Part shown: positions 6,576-14,275 of the stretch, in pieces | Layout of the letters: each line of letters starts with the position of its first letter | How positions within the stretch are numbered: position 1 is the stretch's first letter | From: Kutzneria sp044547355 | Lineage (GTDB): Bacteria > Actinomycetota > Actinomycetes > Mycobacteriales > Pseudonocardiaceae | NCBI RefSeq assembly: GCF_044547355.1 | Contig: NZ_JBIUAG010000039.1 | Location: 24,761 to 88,760 of the forward strand | Direction of reading: 5' to 3' | Length of the DNA stretch: 64,000 bases | Notes under the pieces: generated by a model | The model's database searches: none | What the model saw: only the letters and a program-made list of their open reading frames with translations | Told to the model about the DNA's origin: nothing | Made by a program: the position numbers and the translations under genes

Positions 6576-7829
6576 ATGACCTCGACCGAAGCCCGGCCCT
6601 ACGACGATGTGGACCTGTCCTCGCGAGCGTTCTGGAGCACCACCGCGGCCGACCGGGAGCGCACGTTCGCGCTGCTGCGCGAGCAGCGCCCGGTCAGCTG
6701 GCATCCGCCCGTGCAGGACGCGCTCCTGCACGACCCCGACGACCCCGGCTACTGGGCCGCGGTCCGGCACGCCGACATCGTGGAGATCAGCCGCCGCAAC
6801 GACGTCTTCGCGTCCGGACACGGAGTGCTGTTCGAGAACATCCCGCAGAATATGCTCGAGGCCTCGCAGTCGTTCCTGTCCATGGACGCGCCCCGGCACA
6901 CCAAGCTCCGCCGACTGGTCGGCTCGGCGTTCACGCCGCGGCAGGTGGCCCGCATCGAGGAGCGGATCCGGGCCGACGCCGCGGAGATCGTGCGGGAGCT
7001 GGCCGAGGCCGGCAGCGGCGCCGACTTCGTCGAGCACTGCGCCCGGCAGCTGCCGCTGCGCACGTTGTCGGACATGCTCGGCGTGAGCGAGGAGCAACGG
7101 GAGCAGACCTGCGAGGCGGCCAACGACCTCATCTCCTGGGCCGATCCGGCGCACCTGGGCGACCGCGCCCCGTTCGACATGATCCTGACCGCGCAGGCGT
7201 TCCTGCACCAGGTGGCGTTCGGGCTGGCCGAGGACCGCCGGGCCCGGCCGGCCGACGACCTGATGACCAGCCTGGTGCGGGCCGAGATCGACGGCGAACG
7301 GCTGACCGACGAGGAGATCGCCGCGTTCTTCGTGCTGATCTCGGTGGCCGGCAACGACACCACCCGCCAGACCACCAGCCACGCGCTCAAGGCGCTGACC
7401 GACTTTCCCGAGCAGCGGGCGTGGCTGGCCGCCGACTACGACGGCCGCGTCGGGCCGGCGGTCGAGGAGTTCCTGCGCTGGTCCTCGCCGGTGATGACGT
7501 TCCGCCGCACCGCGACCGCCGAGTTCGAGCTGAGCGGGCGACGGATCCGGCCCGGCGACAAGGTCGTGATGTTCTACCCGTCGGGCAACTGGGACACCGA
7601 GGTGTTCGCCGATCCGAACTCGTTCGACCTGTCCCGCGACCCCAACCCGCACATCGCCTTCGGCGGGGGCGGCGTGCACTTCTGCCTCGGCAGCCAGCTG
7701 GCCAGGACCCAGCTGCGGGCGCTGTTCCGGGAGCTGCTGCGCCAACTGCCCGACATCACCGCCGGCGAACCCGAGTACCTGGCCGGCAACTTCGTGCACG
7801 CCATTCGCGCCATGCCCTGCCATTTCTGA
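6576..7829 (+). CDS. Cytochrome P450 (CYP124/125/142-like)
   Basis: A 417-residue soluble bacterial P450. The I-helix oxygen-activation motif is AGNDTTRQ, and the heme-binding loop FGGGGVHFCLG places the thiolate at Cys370. The long N-terminal part with HDPDDPGYWAAVRHADI and the AGNDTTR motif resembles actinobacterial clans that hydroxylate terminal methyl groups of sterols and lipids. AGGAG overlaps the ALDH stop and the ATG at 6576 follows by 8 bases. Its product would be the alcohol used by the upstream dehydrogenase. No ferredoxin or reductase gene lies alongside, so electrons must come from partners elsewhere. Confidence 0.9.
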   Translation: MTSTEARPYDDVDLSSRAFWSTTAADRERTFALLREQRPVSWHPPVQDALLHDPDDPGYWAAVRHADIVEISRRNDVFASGHGVLFENIPQNMLEASQSFLSMDAPRHTKLRRLVGSAFTPRQVARIEERIRADAAEIVRELAEAGSGADFVEHCARQLPLRTLSDMLGVSEEQREQTCEAANDLISWADPAHLGDRAPFDMILTAQAFLHQVAFGLAEDRRARPADDLMTSLVRAEIDGERLTDEEIAAFFVLISVAGNDTTRQTTSHALKALTDFPEQRAWLAADYDGRVGPAVEEFLRWSSPVMTFRRTATAEFELSGRRIRPGDKVVMFYPSGNWDTEVFADPNSFDLSRDPNPHIAFGGGGVHFCLGSQLARTQLRALFRELLRQLPDITAGEPEYLAGNFVHAIRAMPCHF

Positions 7830-7879
7830 GGCCGGCACGCGTCGGTCGGGCACCGCGTCGCGGGCGACTTCGTCCGCCA

Positions 7880-7932
7880 CGATCGCCCCGTGGCCAGCGG
7901 CCCGACCGAACGCGCCCGGCTACTGGGCGCTG
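7880..7932 (+). pseudogene. 5'-end scrap of the TetR gene at 1405
   Basis: About 50 bases closely match the start of the TetR gene and its immediate upstream (from about 1395), including the GTGGCC start and codons for ASGPTERARLLG. It then fuses in frame to ALAELS and a stop that resembles the deaminase C-terminus. It is too short to function and marks the right border of the islet. Confidence 0.7.
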
Positions 7933-7964
7933 GCCGAACTCAGTTGACGTCGAACTCGTTGCCC
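7933..7964. repeat. Right copy of the 32-bp imperfect direct repeat
   Basis: 27 of 32 positions match 2977-3008. This copy contains the stop codon and last codons of the minus-strand VOC gene. Together the two copies bracket about 4.9 kb containing TetR, ADH, ALDH and P450. Confidence 0.55.
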
Positions 7965-8383
7965 TCGGGGTCCTTCATCCCGACCGCGTAGTGGTCGATT
8001 CCCTCCTGGTACAGGACAACCGTGATGGTCGCGCCCAGTCCCACCAGCCGCTCGGCCTCGGCGTCCACCCGGCTCCGCCGCACCGGGAGCGGATCCGACC
8101 GGTCGCCGCCGGCGTGGATGTCGATGTGCAGCCGGTTCTTCACCGTCTTCGCCTCCCCGACCGCGTTGAACCAGATCGCCGGCCCGCCGCCCTTCGGGTC
8201 GCTGATCCGGTCCACGCCGTCGGTCAGCGCTTCCTCCGGCAGCCCCAGGTCCCGGTAGTAGTCGCGCCAGGTGTCGAACCCGGCCGGCGGCGGCGCGAGC
8301 TCGTAGCCCAGTGCCGCCGCCCAGAAGCGGGCCTGCCGATCGGGATTGGCGCAGTCGATCACCAGTTGGTAGCGAACGGACAT
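7940..8383 (-). CDS. VOC/glyoxalase-like domain protein
   Basis: A 147-residue protein with the vicinal-oxygen-chelate (glyoxalase-like) fold: the opening beta-strand VRYQLVIDCANPDRQARFWAAALGY, a KNRLHIDIHA strand carrying a possible metal His, and the terminal MKDPEGNEFDVN signature. Such small proteins bind metals or small molecules, or act in resistance; the actual role is unknown. GGGAGG precedes the ATG. It lies 52 bp downstream of the NAD(P)-binding reductase on the same strand and may be co-transcribed. Its 3' end carries the right islet repeat. Confidence 0.8.
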   Translation of the reverse strand: MSVRYQLVIDCANPDRQARFWAAALGYELAPPPAGFDTWRDYYRDLGLPEEALTDGVDRISDPKGGGPAIWFNAVGEAKTVKNRLHIDIHAGGDRSDPLPVRRSRVDAEAERLVGLGATITVVLYQEGIDHYAVGMKDPEGNEFDVN

Positions 8384-8435
8384 CGGGGCTCCCTCCCAGC
8401 CGCTGTGCCGGTGATCGTGCCAGAGGCGGCGCCGG

Positions 8436-9284
8436 TCAGCCGCGGGCGAAGGCGGCGAGCGGGTCGGTGCGGGTGACGGCCCAGTCCAGCTCGCGTTCGG
8501 CCTTGGCCGGGGTGAGCTGCTGGTCCAGGGCGAAGGCCTCGGCGATCGGCCCCATGTCGGCGCGGGCCTGGTCGAGGGTGATCGACACCGTCTTGCCGGC
8601 GAGGCCCACGCCGTTCGACAGTGCCTCGGCGACCTCGCGGGCGGTGGGGTTGACGCCGCCGACGCCGAGGTAGACCGAGCCGGGCCGGGCGGCCAGGGCG
8701 GCGACGTAGAGGGTGGCGATGTCGTCGATGTGCGCCAGGGCCCAGTGGTTGGCGCCGTCGCCGATGTACGGGATGGCGCCGTGGCGAAGTCCGGGCTGGA
8801 CGAAGAAGATGTCGATCAGACGGTTGTCGCCGCCGTAGAGCAAGCCGGGCTGCACGATGACCGGACGGCCGCGATGGGCCAGCACGGCGTCCTCGACGGC
8901 CCGGCGCCACGCCACCACGGCGGGCGGGTTCCACGGGGCGGTCTCGTCCCGCACACCGTCGGTGTCGCCGTAGACCCAGCTGCCGCCGGTGTGCACGTAG
9001 GCGCCGGACCCGACGCCGTCCTGCATCGCGGTGGCGGCCGCGAGGTCCTCCTCGGCCGTGCCGGCCTGGGCCAGGTGGATCACCGCGTCGGCCCGGCCGG
9101 CGGCCTGGTTGAGGATGTCCAGATCGGTCAGTCCACCTTGGACGGAGGCGGCGCCGGCCGCTTCCACCGCCTTGGCCGCCTTCGGGCTACGGGACAGGGC
9201 TTCCACGGTGTGGCCCTGCCGCCGCAGCTCGGCGATCGTGGCCCGGCCGAGGTAACCGGATCCGCCCGTGAGAAAGACCTTCAT
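8436..9284 (-). CDS. NAD(P)-binding epimerase/dehydratase-type reductase
   Basis: A 282-residue extended-SDR/NmrA-like protein starting MKVFLTGGSGYLGRATIAEL, the classical TGGxGYLG dinucleotide-binding motif, followed by VEALSRSPKAAKA, where the Arg-Ser pair suggests NADP. The Tyr-x3-Lys motif of true epimerases is not preserved (SWVYGDTDG). ATG at 9284 has an ideal AAGGAG seven nt upstream; an in-frame ATG at 9302 lacks one. Probable oxidoreductase or redox-sensing protein of unknown substrate. It diverges from the binding-protein-like gene at 9499. Confidence 0.8.
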   Translation of the reverse strand: MKVFLTGGSGYLGRATIAELRRQGHTVEALSRSPKAAKAVEAAGAASVQGGLTDLDILNQAAGRADAVIHLAQAGTAEEDLAAATAMQDGVGSGAYVHTGGSWVYGDTDGVRDETAPWNPPAVVAWRRAVEDAVLAHRGRPVIVQPGLLYGGDNRLIDIFFVQPGLRHGAIPYIGDGANHWALAHIDDIATLYVAALAARPGSVYLGVGGVNPTAREVAEALSNGVGLAGKTVSITLDQARADMGPIAEAFALDQQLTPAKAERELDWAVTRTDPLAAFARG

Positions 9285-9498
9285 CGTCGCTCCTTGGTTC
9301 ATCGGGTTCGCCTCAACCCTGCGCCGCGCGCATCCCCGGCGTCCAAGACCTCTTCCGTCCGCTGTGATACCCGAAAGACATCTCCAGGCGCCCGAAGCCA
9401 TCGAGGACTTCGATACGTCGATCGACCGCAGCCCGTTGTCCGGCCCCGACCAAGGCTCCTAGCGTGGCGGTCACCGCAGCCGAGCGAGGGAGACGCCC

Positions 9499-10377
9499 AT
9501 GGGTCGGTACGTCATCCAACCGCACCACCGCCTGCAGGAATGGGTGGCCGAGGAAGAGGGCTACTTCACCGCCGAGGGGCTGGACTACGAGTTCCAGGCC
9601 GAGGGATTCGCCGCTGCCGCCAAGCAGACCTCGCCGGTGCGGTCGGCGGACGAGGCGCCGGTGCAGCTGCGGGCCGGGGCGTTCGAGGACATGTCGGCCG
9701 GCCGGGCCTGCGACGTCTCATCGGCCTGCCACTGGGCGGTCAACGGCGTCGCGTCGGCCGGGGCCGGCAAGATGTGGGGCCACGCCTACACAATCACGCC
9801 GGCGGGCATCTTCGCGGCCCCGGGCACCGGGTACCGGACCGCGGCGGACCTCGCGGACGTCCCGGTCGCCGTCGGATACCACTCCGGCAGCCACTACGCG
9901 ACCGTGCAGGCGCTCGAACCGTTCGTGGCCCGGCCGCGCATCAAGCTGGACTTCGCCGGCCTGCCCGTCGACCGGGTGCGGCTGCTGATCCGGGGCGAGA
10001 TCGAGGTGGCGACGCTGTTCGGCGCGGAGTGCTACATCGCCGAGCAGCTGGGTTTCCGCAAGGTCGCCGACGCCACCTTCATGGTCGGCTTCCTGATCGC
10101 CCCGACCGCGGACCTGGCCGACACCGCGAAGTACTTCCGCGCGCTGCGGCGGGCCCAGACCGCCATCGACCTGCACGTGGAGCCGTACAAGCACTACTGG
10201 TCCCGGGAGATGCCGCCGGACCTGGCCGAACTGGTCGACGTGCGGCGGTTCGGCCCCGGGGAGCGCATCGTGTTCGAGCCGTACACCAAGGACATGTTCG
10301 ACCGCACGCAGCAGTGGATGGGTGCGCACGACCTGCTGGACCTGCCCGCCGACTACGGTCAGGCCGTGCTGACCTGA
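9499..10377 (+). CDS. NMT1/THI5-like periplasmic-binding-fold protein without signal peptide
   Basis: A 292-residue protein resembling the substrate-binding fold of the NMT1/THI5 (nitrate/sulfonate/taurine) group: an opening GYFTAEGLDYEF element, RACDVSSACHWAVN, a TAADLADVPVAVGYHSGSHYATVQAL hinge and a late GEIEVATLFGAECYIAEQLGF. It lacks an N-terminal hydrophobic signal or lipobox and has no neighbouring permease or ATPase genes, so it is probably cytoplasmic and not a transporter component. It could be an enzyme or a ligand sensor. A LysR gene begins 13 bp downstream. The start ATG follows GGGAGA. Function unknown. Confidence 0.65.
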   Translation: MGRYVIQPHHRLQEWVAEEEGYFTAEGLDYEFQAEGFAAAAKQTSPVRSADEAPVQLRAGAFEDMSAGRACDVSSACHWAVNGVASAGAGKMWGHAYTITPAGIFAAPGTGYRTAADLADVPVAVGYHSGSHYATVQALEPFVARPRIKLDFAGLPVDRVRLLIRGEIEVATLFGAECYIAEQLGFRKVADATFMVGFLIAPTADLADTAKYFRALRRAQTAIDLHVEPYKHYWSREMPPDLAELVDVRRFGPGERIVFEPYTKDMFDRTQQWMGAHDLLDLPADYGQAVLT

Positions 10378-10390
10378 CGATACTGGGTGG

Positions 10391-11269
10391 ATGAACCTGG
10401 ACCTGTTCCGGCTGCGCGTGTTCGTCACCGTCGTGGACAGCAACGGCTACTCGGCCGCGGCGCGGCGGCTGGACCTCACCCAGTCCACGGTGTCCCACCA
10501 CGTCGCCGAGTTGGAGCGGAGCTGCGGCGCGACACTGCTGGACTACCGGTCCCGCGCGGTGCACCTCACGGCATCCGGCCGCGAGGTGTACCGCGCCGCG
10601 CTGGCCATGCTGATCGAACAGGACCGGCTGCGAGCCTCGCTGGACGACCTCACGCAGGGCCGGCACGGCCGGGTGCGCCTCGGCGTGAGCATGGCGTTCG
10701 AGCAGAAGCACTTCTTCCGCGCGGTGATCGCGCCGTTCTGCCGTGCGCACAAGGGAACCCTGCTGTCGCTGCGGTTCGGACACAGCCGCCGCGAGGCGCA
10801 GGCCGTGCTGGACCGTGAGCTCGACCTGGCGTACGTGATCCGCTGGCACCTGCCCACCGGCGTGGAGTTCGAGCCGCTGACCGAGCTGCGCCTGGGCTTC
10901 CTGGTCACGCCCGACCATCCCCTGGCCGCAACCCCGCGGCCGACGGTCGCCGAGATCGCCGCGGCCGGCCTGATCACCGCCCCGCTGACCAGCGCCGAGA
11001 CCGGCTTCTACCTGGAGGCCCTGCGCGCGGCCGGCATCAGCGGCGACCGCTCGGTGCTGGAGATCGACGGTCTCCAGTCCCGGGTCCTCGCCGCCGCGGC
11101 CGGGCTCGGCGTGCTGGCGACCTTCCTCCTGGACGGGGCCACGGTGTCGGACGACCTCGTGGTGCTGGCGTCCGCCGCTCCCCTGCCGCAGGTCGAGGTC
11201 GGCCTGGTGCGCCGCCCCGGCGAGCCGCTGTCGGGCAGCATGGAGGCCCTGGCGTCCTGGCTGCGCTGA
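10391..11269 (+). CDS. LysR-family transcriptional regulator
   Basis: A 292-residue LysR regulator: winged helix-turn-helix in residues 1-60 (DLFRLRVFVTVVDSNGYSAAARRLDLTQSTVSHHVAELE), a linker helix, then a two-lobed effector domain. ATG 10391 lies only a few bases after a GATACT -10-like sequence, so the message may be leaderless. It directly follows the binding-fold protein and is convergent with the MarR gene (12 bp between stops). Its target is not evident; the preceding gene is the simplest guess. Confidence 0.9.
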   Translation: MNLDLFRLRVFVTVVDSNGYSAAARRLDLTQSTVSHHVAELERSCGATLLDYRSRAVHLTASGREVYRAALAMLIEQDRLRASLDDLTQGRHGRVRLGVSMAFEQKHFFRAVIAPFCRAHKGTLLSLRFGHSRREAQAVLDRELDLAYVIRWHLPTGVEFEPLTELRLGFLVTPDHPLAATPRPTVAEIAAAGLITAPLTSAETGFYLEALRAAGISGDRSVLEIDGLQSRVLAAAAGLGVLATFLLDGATVSDDLVVLASAAPLPQVEVGLVRRPGEPLSGSMEALASWLR

Positions 11270-11281
11270 ACCGACAGCGGC

Positions 11282-11785
11282 TCAGCGCAGGTCGTCGGTG
11301 GCGACGGATTCCCAGTGGGCGCTGAGGGTGGTGAGCAGGGCGGCGATGTCAAGGCCGTCGGGCACGCCGGTGCCGGCGAGCAGGGCCTTGTCCAGGCGGC
11401 GGGCACGGCGGTTGACGCGGGCGAGGGCGGCCTTGCCCTCCTCGGTGAGGGAGAGCAGCTTGCGGCGGGCGTCGCGGGGGGACTCGACGCGGCGGATGAG
11501 GTCGCGGCGTTCCAGGCGGCGGCAGAGGTCGGCCATGGTGGAGGTGTCGAGGGCGACGGCCTCGGCCAGTGAGCTCTGGTCGCTGTCGGGATAGTCGCGC
11601 ACGGCGGTGAGCACGGCGAACTGCGGCCCGGTCAGCACCGGGTCCACGTGCCGGGTCCAGGCGGCGAGGTAGGCCTGGTAGAGCCGCCGCGCGCCGTAGC
11701 CGGGGGCGGCCAGCAGGTCGGCGGGGCGGGCCGGAGTGGCGGCGTCGCCCCGTCCGCGTCGGCCCGTGCGCGCCTGCTCCACCAT
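11282..11785 (-). CDS. MarR-family regulator of the nic cluster (NicR-like position)
   Basis: A 167-residue MarR protein with the expected winged helix (SSLAEAVALDTSTMADLCRRLERRDLIRRVESPRDARRKLL), flanked by dimerisation helices. ATG 11785 is chosen because GGGAGGA sits 6 nt upstream; longer versions read through the divergent promoter. It diverges from the nicX-like gene, as a MarR-type NicR controls the nic genes of Pseudomonas putida, so a nicotinate or 6-hydroxynicotinate-responsive repressor is likely (inference). Its last 183 bases are duplicated as a scrap at 3028-3210. Confidence 0.85.
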   Translation of the reverse strand: MVEQARTGRRGRGDAATPARPADLLAAPGYGARRLYQAYLAAWTRHVDPVLTGPQFAVLTAVRDYPDSDQSSLAEAVALDTSTMADLCRRLERRDLIRRVESPRDARRKLLSLTEEGKAALARVNRRARRLDKALLAGTGVPDGLDIAALLTTLSAHWESVATDDLR

Positions 11786-11909
11786 CGTGTTCCTCCCGTC
11801 GAACGGTCCCCGGTGATCATACGGGCGATGCCCGCCAGCTGCGGAATCGCCGCCAACTCTTGCGTACCCAGATAATACGTGCTCGGATGAGTTGGGAGGT
11901 GCGCGAACG
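11786..11909. promoter_or_regulatory. Divergent marR-nicX control region
   Basis: 124 bp between divergent starts. A GATAATAC stretch at 11871-11878 is the most AT-rich -10-like element for the nicX direction, about 34 bp before its ATG; no good -35 is visible, which would fit an activated or repressor-remodelled promoter. GGGAGGTG (11894-11901) is the nicX ribosome site. I see no clear long palindrome for MarR. Confidence 0.4.
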
Positions 11910-12962
11910 ATGGACCAGAACCTGTTCAACGAGATCTGCCTGCGCCAGCTGACCTTGTCGGGCGTGCGCGAGGACGAGACGGTGGTGGTGCTGACCCGCG
12001 GACACGATCGGGCGGAGTACGCCGACGCCTTCCTGTGGGCGGCGCAGCGGCTGGGCGCGGCGACCTACCACCTGCGGCTGCCCTCCCCCGCCAGCGCCTC
12101 CGGCGCGTGGGCGGTGGGCGACTCCGGGCTGGCCGAGATTCCCCTCGCGGTCGAGGCGCTCAAGGCGGCCGACATGGTCGTGGATTGCACGTTCCTGCTG
12201 TTCAGCAAGGAGCAGTTCGCCATCCAGGACGCCGGCACCCGCATCCTGACCGCGGTCGAGCCGCCGGAGCTGCTGGCCCGGCTGATGCCGACCAAGGAGC
12301 TCCGTGAACGGGTGGAGATCGGCGCCGAGCTGCTGGCCAAGGCCGGCACGATGCGCATCACCAGCCCGGCCGGCACCGACGTCACCTACCGCCTTGGCGT
12401 CTATCCGACGCTGTCGGAGTACGGCTACACCGACACCCCCGGCCGCTGGGACCACTGGCCGGCGGCGTTCGTGTTCACCGGCGGCGCGGACGACGGCGTG
12501 GACGGCAGGATCGTGCTGTCGCCCGGGGACGTGCTGCTGCCGTTCAACACCTACGTGCAGACCCCGGTGGAGATCACCATCGAGCAGGGCTTCATCCGCG
12601 ACATCCGGGGCGGGGCCGGCACTTCGGGCCTGGACGCGGACCTGCTGCGGTCCTACATCGAGAGCTTCGACGACCCGCGCGGCTACGGCATGAGCCACGT
12701 CGGCTGGGGCCTCGACGAGCGGGCGCACTGGCACGGCCTGACCCAGTTCCCCGGCGGCATGGGCATGGAGCTGCGCAGCTTCTACGGCAACGTGATGTTC
12801 TCCATCGGCCCCAACAACGAGCTCGGCGGCCCCAACGACACGCCGTGCCACTTCGACATCCCGATGCGCGGCAACTCGCTCTACCTGGACGACGAGCTGA
12901 TCGTGGACCGCGGCGAGCTGACCGTGGCCGAGATGCGCCCGGCCGGCCGGCTGCTCAACTGA
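11910..12962 (+). CDS. nicX: 2,5-dihydroxypyridine 5,6-dioxygenase (NicX-like)
   Basis: A 350-residue member of the NicX family, an Fe(II) ring-cleaving dioxygenase built on an M29-aminopeptidase-like fold, converting 2,5-dihydroxypyridine to N-formylmaleamate. Visible conserved blocks are SPAGTDVTYRLG, GRIVLSPGDVLLP, WGLDERAHWHGL (about residues 265-276) and PCHFDIPMRGNSLYLDDELI (about 311-330); the His-x-Asp in CHFD and the earlier His/Glu supply metal ligands by family analogy. ATG 11910 has GGGAGGTG about 9 nt upstream. The neighbourhood (MarR, FAD monooxygenase, molybdenum hydroxylase, NicF-NicD fusion) supports the nicotinate pathway strongly. Confidence 0.85.
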   Translation: MDQNLFNEICLRQLTLSGVREDETVVVLTRGHDRAEYADAFLWAAQRLGAATYHLRLPSPASASGAWAVGDSGLAEIPLAVEALKAADMVVDCTFLLFSKEQFAIQDAGTRILTAVEPPELLARLMPTKELRERVEIGAELLAKAGTMRITSPAGTDVTYRLGVYPTLSEYGYTDTPGRWDHWPAAFVFTGGADDGVDGRIVLSPGDVLLPFNTYVQTPVEITIEQGFIRDIRGGAGTSGLDADLLRSYIESFDDPRGYGMSHVGWGLDERAHWHGLTQFPGGMGMELRSFYGNVMFSIGPNNELGGPNDTPCHFDIPMRGNSLYLDDELIVDRGELTVAEMRPAGRLLN

Positions 12963-12976
12963 CAAGGGAGGTTGGT

Positions 12977-14248
12977 GTGGCCGCGAGTCAGTCGTTCGAG
13001 GTCGTGGTCGTCGGCGGCGGGTTGGGCGGCCTGTGCGCCGCGTTGTCGCTGCGTCAGCGGGGTCTGCGGGTCACGGTGGTCGAGGCGGCGCCGCAGCTGG
13101 GCGAGATCGGCGCGGGCATCCAGACCGCGCCCAACGCCAGCCGGGTCCTGTTCGGGCTCGGCCTGCGCACCCGCCTGGAGCAGGTGCGTTGCGTGCCGCA
13201 GGACCAGGTCCGCCGGCGGTGGGCGGACGGCAGCATCATCGCGCAAATCCCGCTGGGGCAACGGATCGTCGAGCAGTACGGCGCTCCGTACTGGCACTAC
13301 CACCGGGCGGACCTGCACGGCGTGCTGATGGACGCCTGCCTGGACCCGGAAGGGCCCGGGCCGATCGTCCGCGTGGCGACCGATGCCCGCGTGATCGACC
13401 TGGACCGCACCCAGCCCGAGCGCCCGGCCGTGCTCACCGCGGACGGCCGGCGGTTCGAGGGCGATGTGGTGATCGGGGCCGACGGCATCCGCTCGGCCGT
13501 GCGTGATCTCGCCGGTTTCGACGACACCCTGGTGTTCTCCGGCGAGATGGCCTACCGCGCGCTGATCCCCGGCGACCTCGTCGCCCAGGATCCGGCGACC
13601 CGCTTCCTGGTCGACCGCTACCACTCCACGATCTGGTACGGGCCGGACAAGCACCTCGTGCACTACATGATCCGCGGCGGCCAGCACCTCAACGTGGTGG
13701 CGATCGTGCCGGCCAACGACACGATCGCCCGGTCCTGGAGCGAACCGGCGACCGCCGCCGAGCTGGCCGCGCAGTTCGGGGACTGGGACGACCGCGTGCC
13801 GACCGTGCTGGCCAAGGCCAAGGACGAGGACGTCTCGCTCTGGGCGATGTACCGGCGGCGGCGCAACCCCGTGTGGGTGGACGGCCGGGTGGCGCTGCTG
13901 GGCGACGCCTGCCACGCGATGCTGCCGTACCAGGCGCAGGGGGCGTCGCAGGCCATGGAGGACGCCGCCGTGCTGGCCGAGGAACTCGGCCGGGTGACCC
14001 GCGACGGCATCGACGCCGCCCTGGTCCGGTACGTCGACCGGCGGGCGAAACATGCCGGAATGGTCCAAGACGCCTCGCTGCGGAACATGAGCTTCTACCA
14101 TCTGCCGGACGGGCCGGAACAGCGCGAGCGCGACGAGAAGCTGCGCCGGTTCGACGGGGAGTCCGACGTCTCGTACCACTGGCTGTGGAGCGGCAGCCCG
14201 CTGACCGACCCGGACACCGAGTCCGTGCACTACCAGTTCGCCCGCTGA
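12977..14248 (+). CDS. nicC: FAD-dependent monooxygenase, probable 6-hydroxynicotinate 3-monooxygenase (NicC-like)
   Basis: A 423-residue class A flavin monooxygenase. The GGGLGGLCAALSLRQRG dinucleotide motif lies near the N-terminus, the NAD(P)H/FAD DG motif is VIGADGIRSAVRD, and the second FAD motif is GDACHAMLPYQAQGASQAMEDA. The family includes salicylate hydroxylase and NicC, which decarboxylates and hydroxylates 6-hydroxynicotinate to 2,5-dihydroxypyridine. Its place directly after nicX (14 bp, with GGGAGG) makes NicC the best call. GTG 12977 is in frame right before the FAD motif. It is longer than P. putida NicC (about 380 residues) because of a C-terminal extension. Confidence 0.8.
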   Translation: MAASQSFEVVVVGGGLGGLCAALSLRQRGLRVTVVEAAPQLGEIGAGIQTAPNASRVLFGLGLRTRLEQVRCVPQDQVRRRWADGSIIAQIPLGQRIVEQYGAPYWHYHRADLHGVLMDACLDPEGPGPIVRVATDARVIDLDRTQPERPAVLTADGRRFEGDVVIGADGIRSAVRDLAGFDDTLVFSGEMAYRALIPGDLVAQDPATRFLVDRYHSTIWYGPDKHLVHYMIRGGQHLNVVAIVPANDTIARSWSEPATAAELAAQFGDWDDRVPTVLAKAKDEDVSLWAMYRRRRNPVWVDGRVALLGDACHAMLPYQAQGASQAMEDAAVLAEELGRVTRDGIDAALVRYVDRRAKHAGMVQDASLRNMSFYHLPDGPEQRERDEKLRRFDGESDVSYHWLWSGSPLTDPDTESVHYQFAR

Positions 14249-14275
14249 TCGGCCCGCGATCCCAGGGAGCGACCC

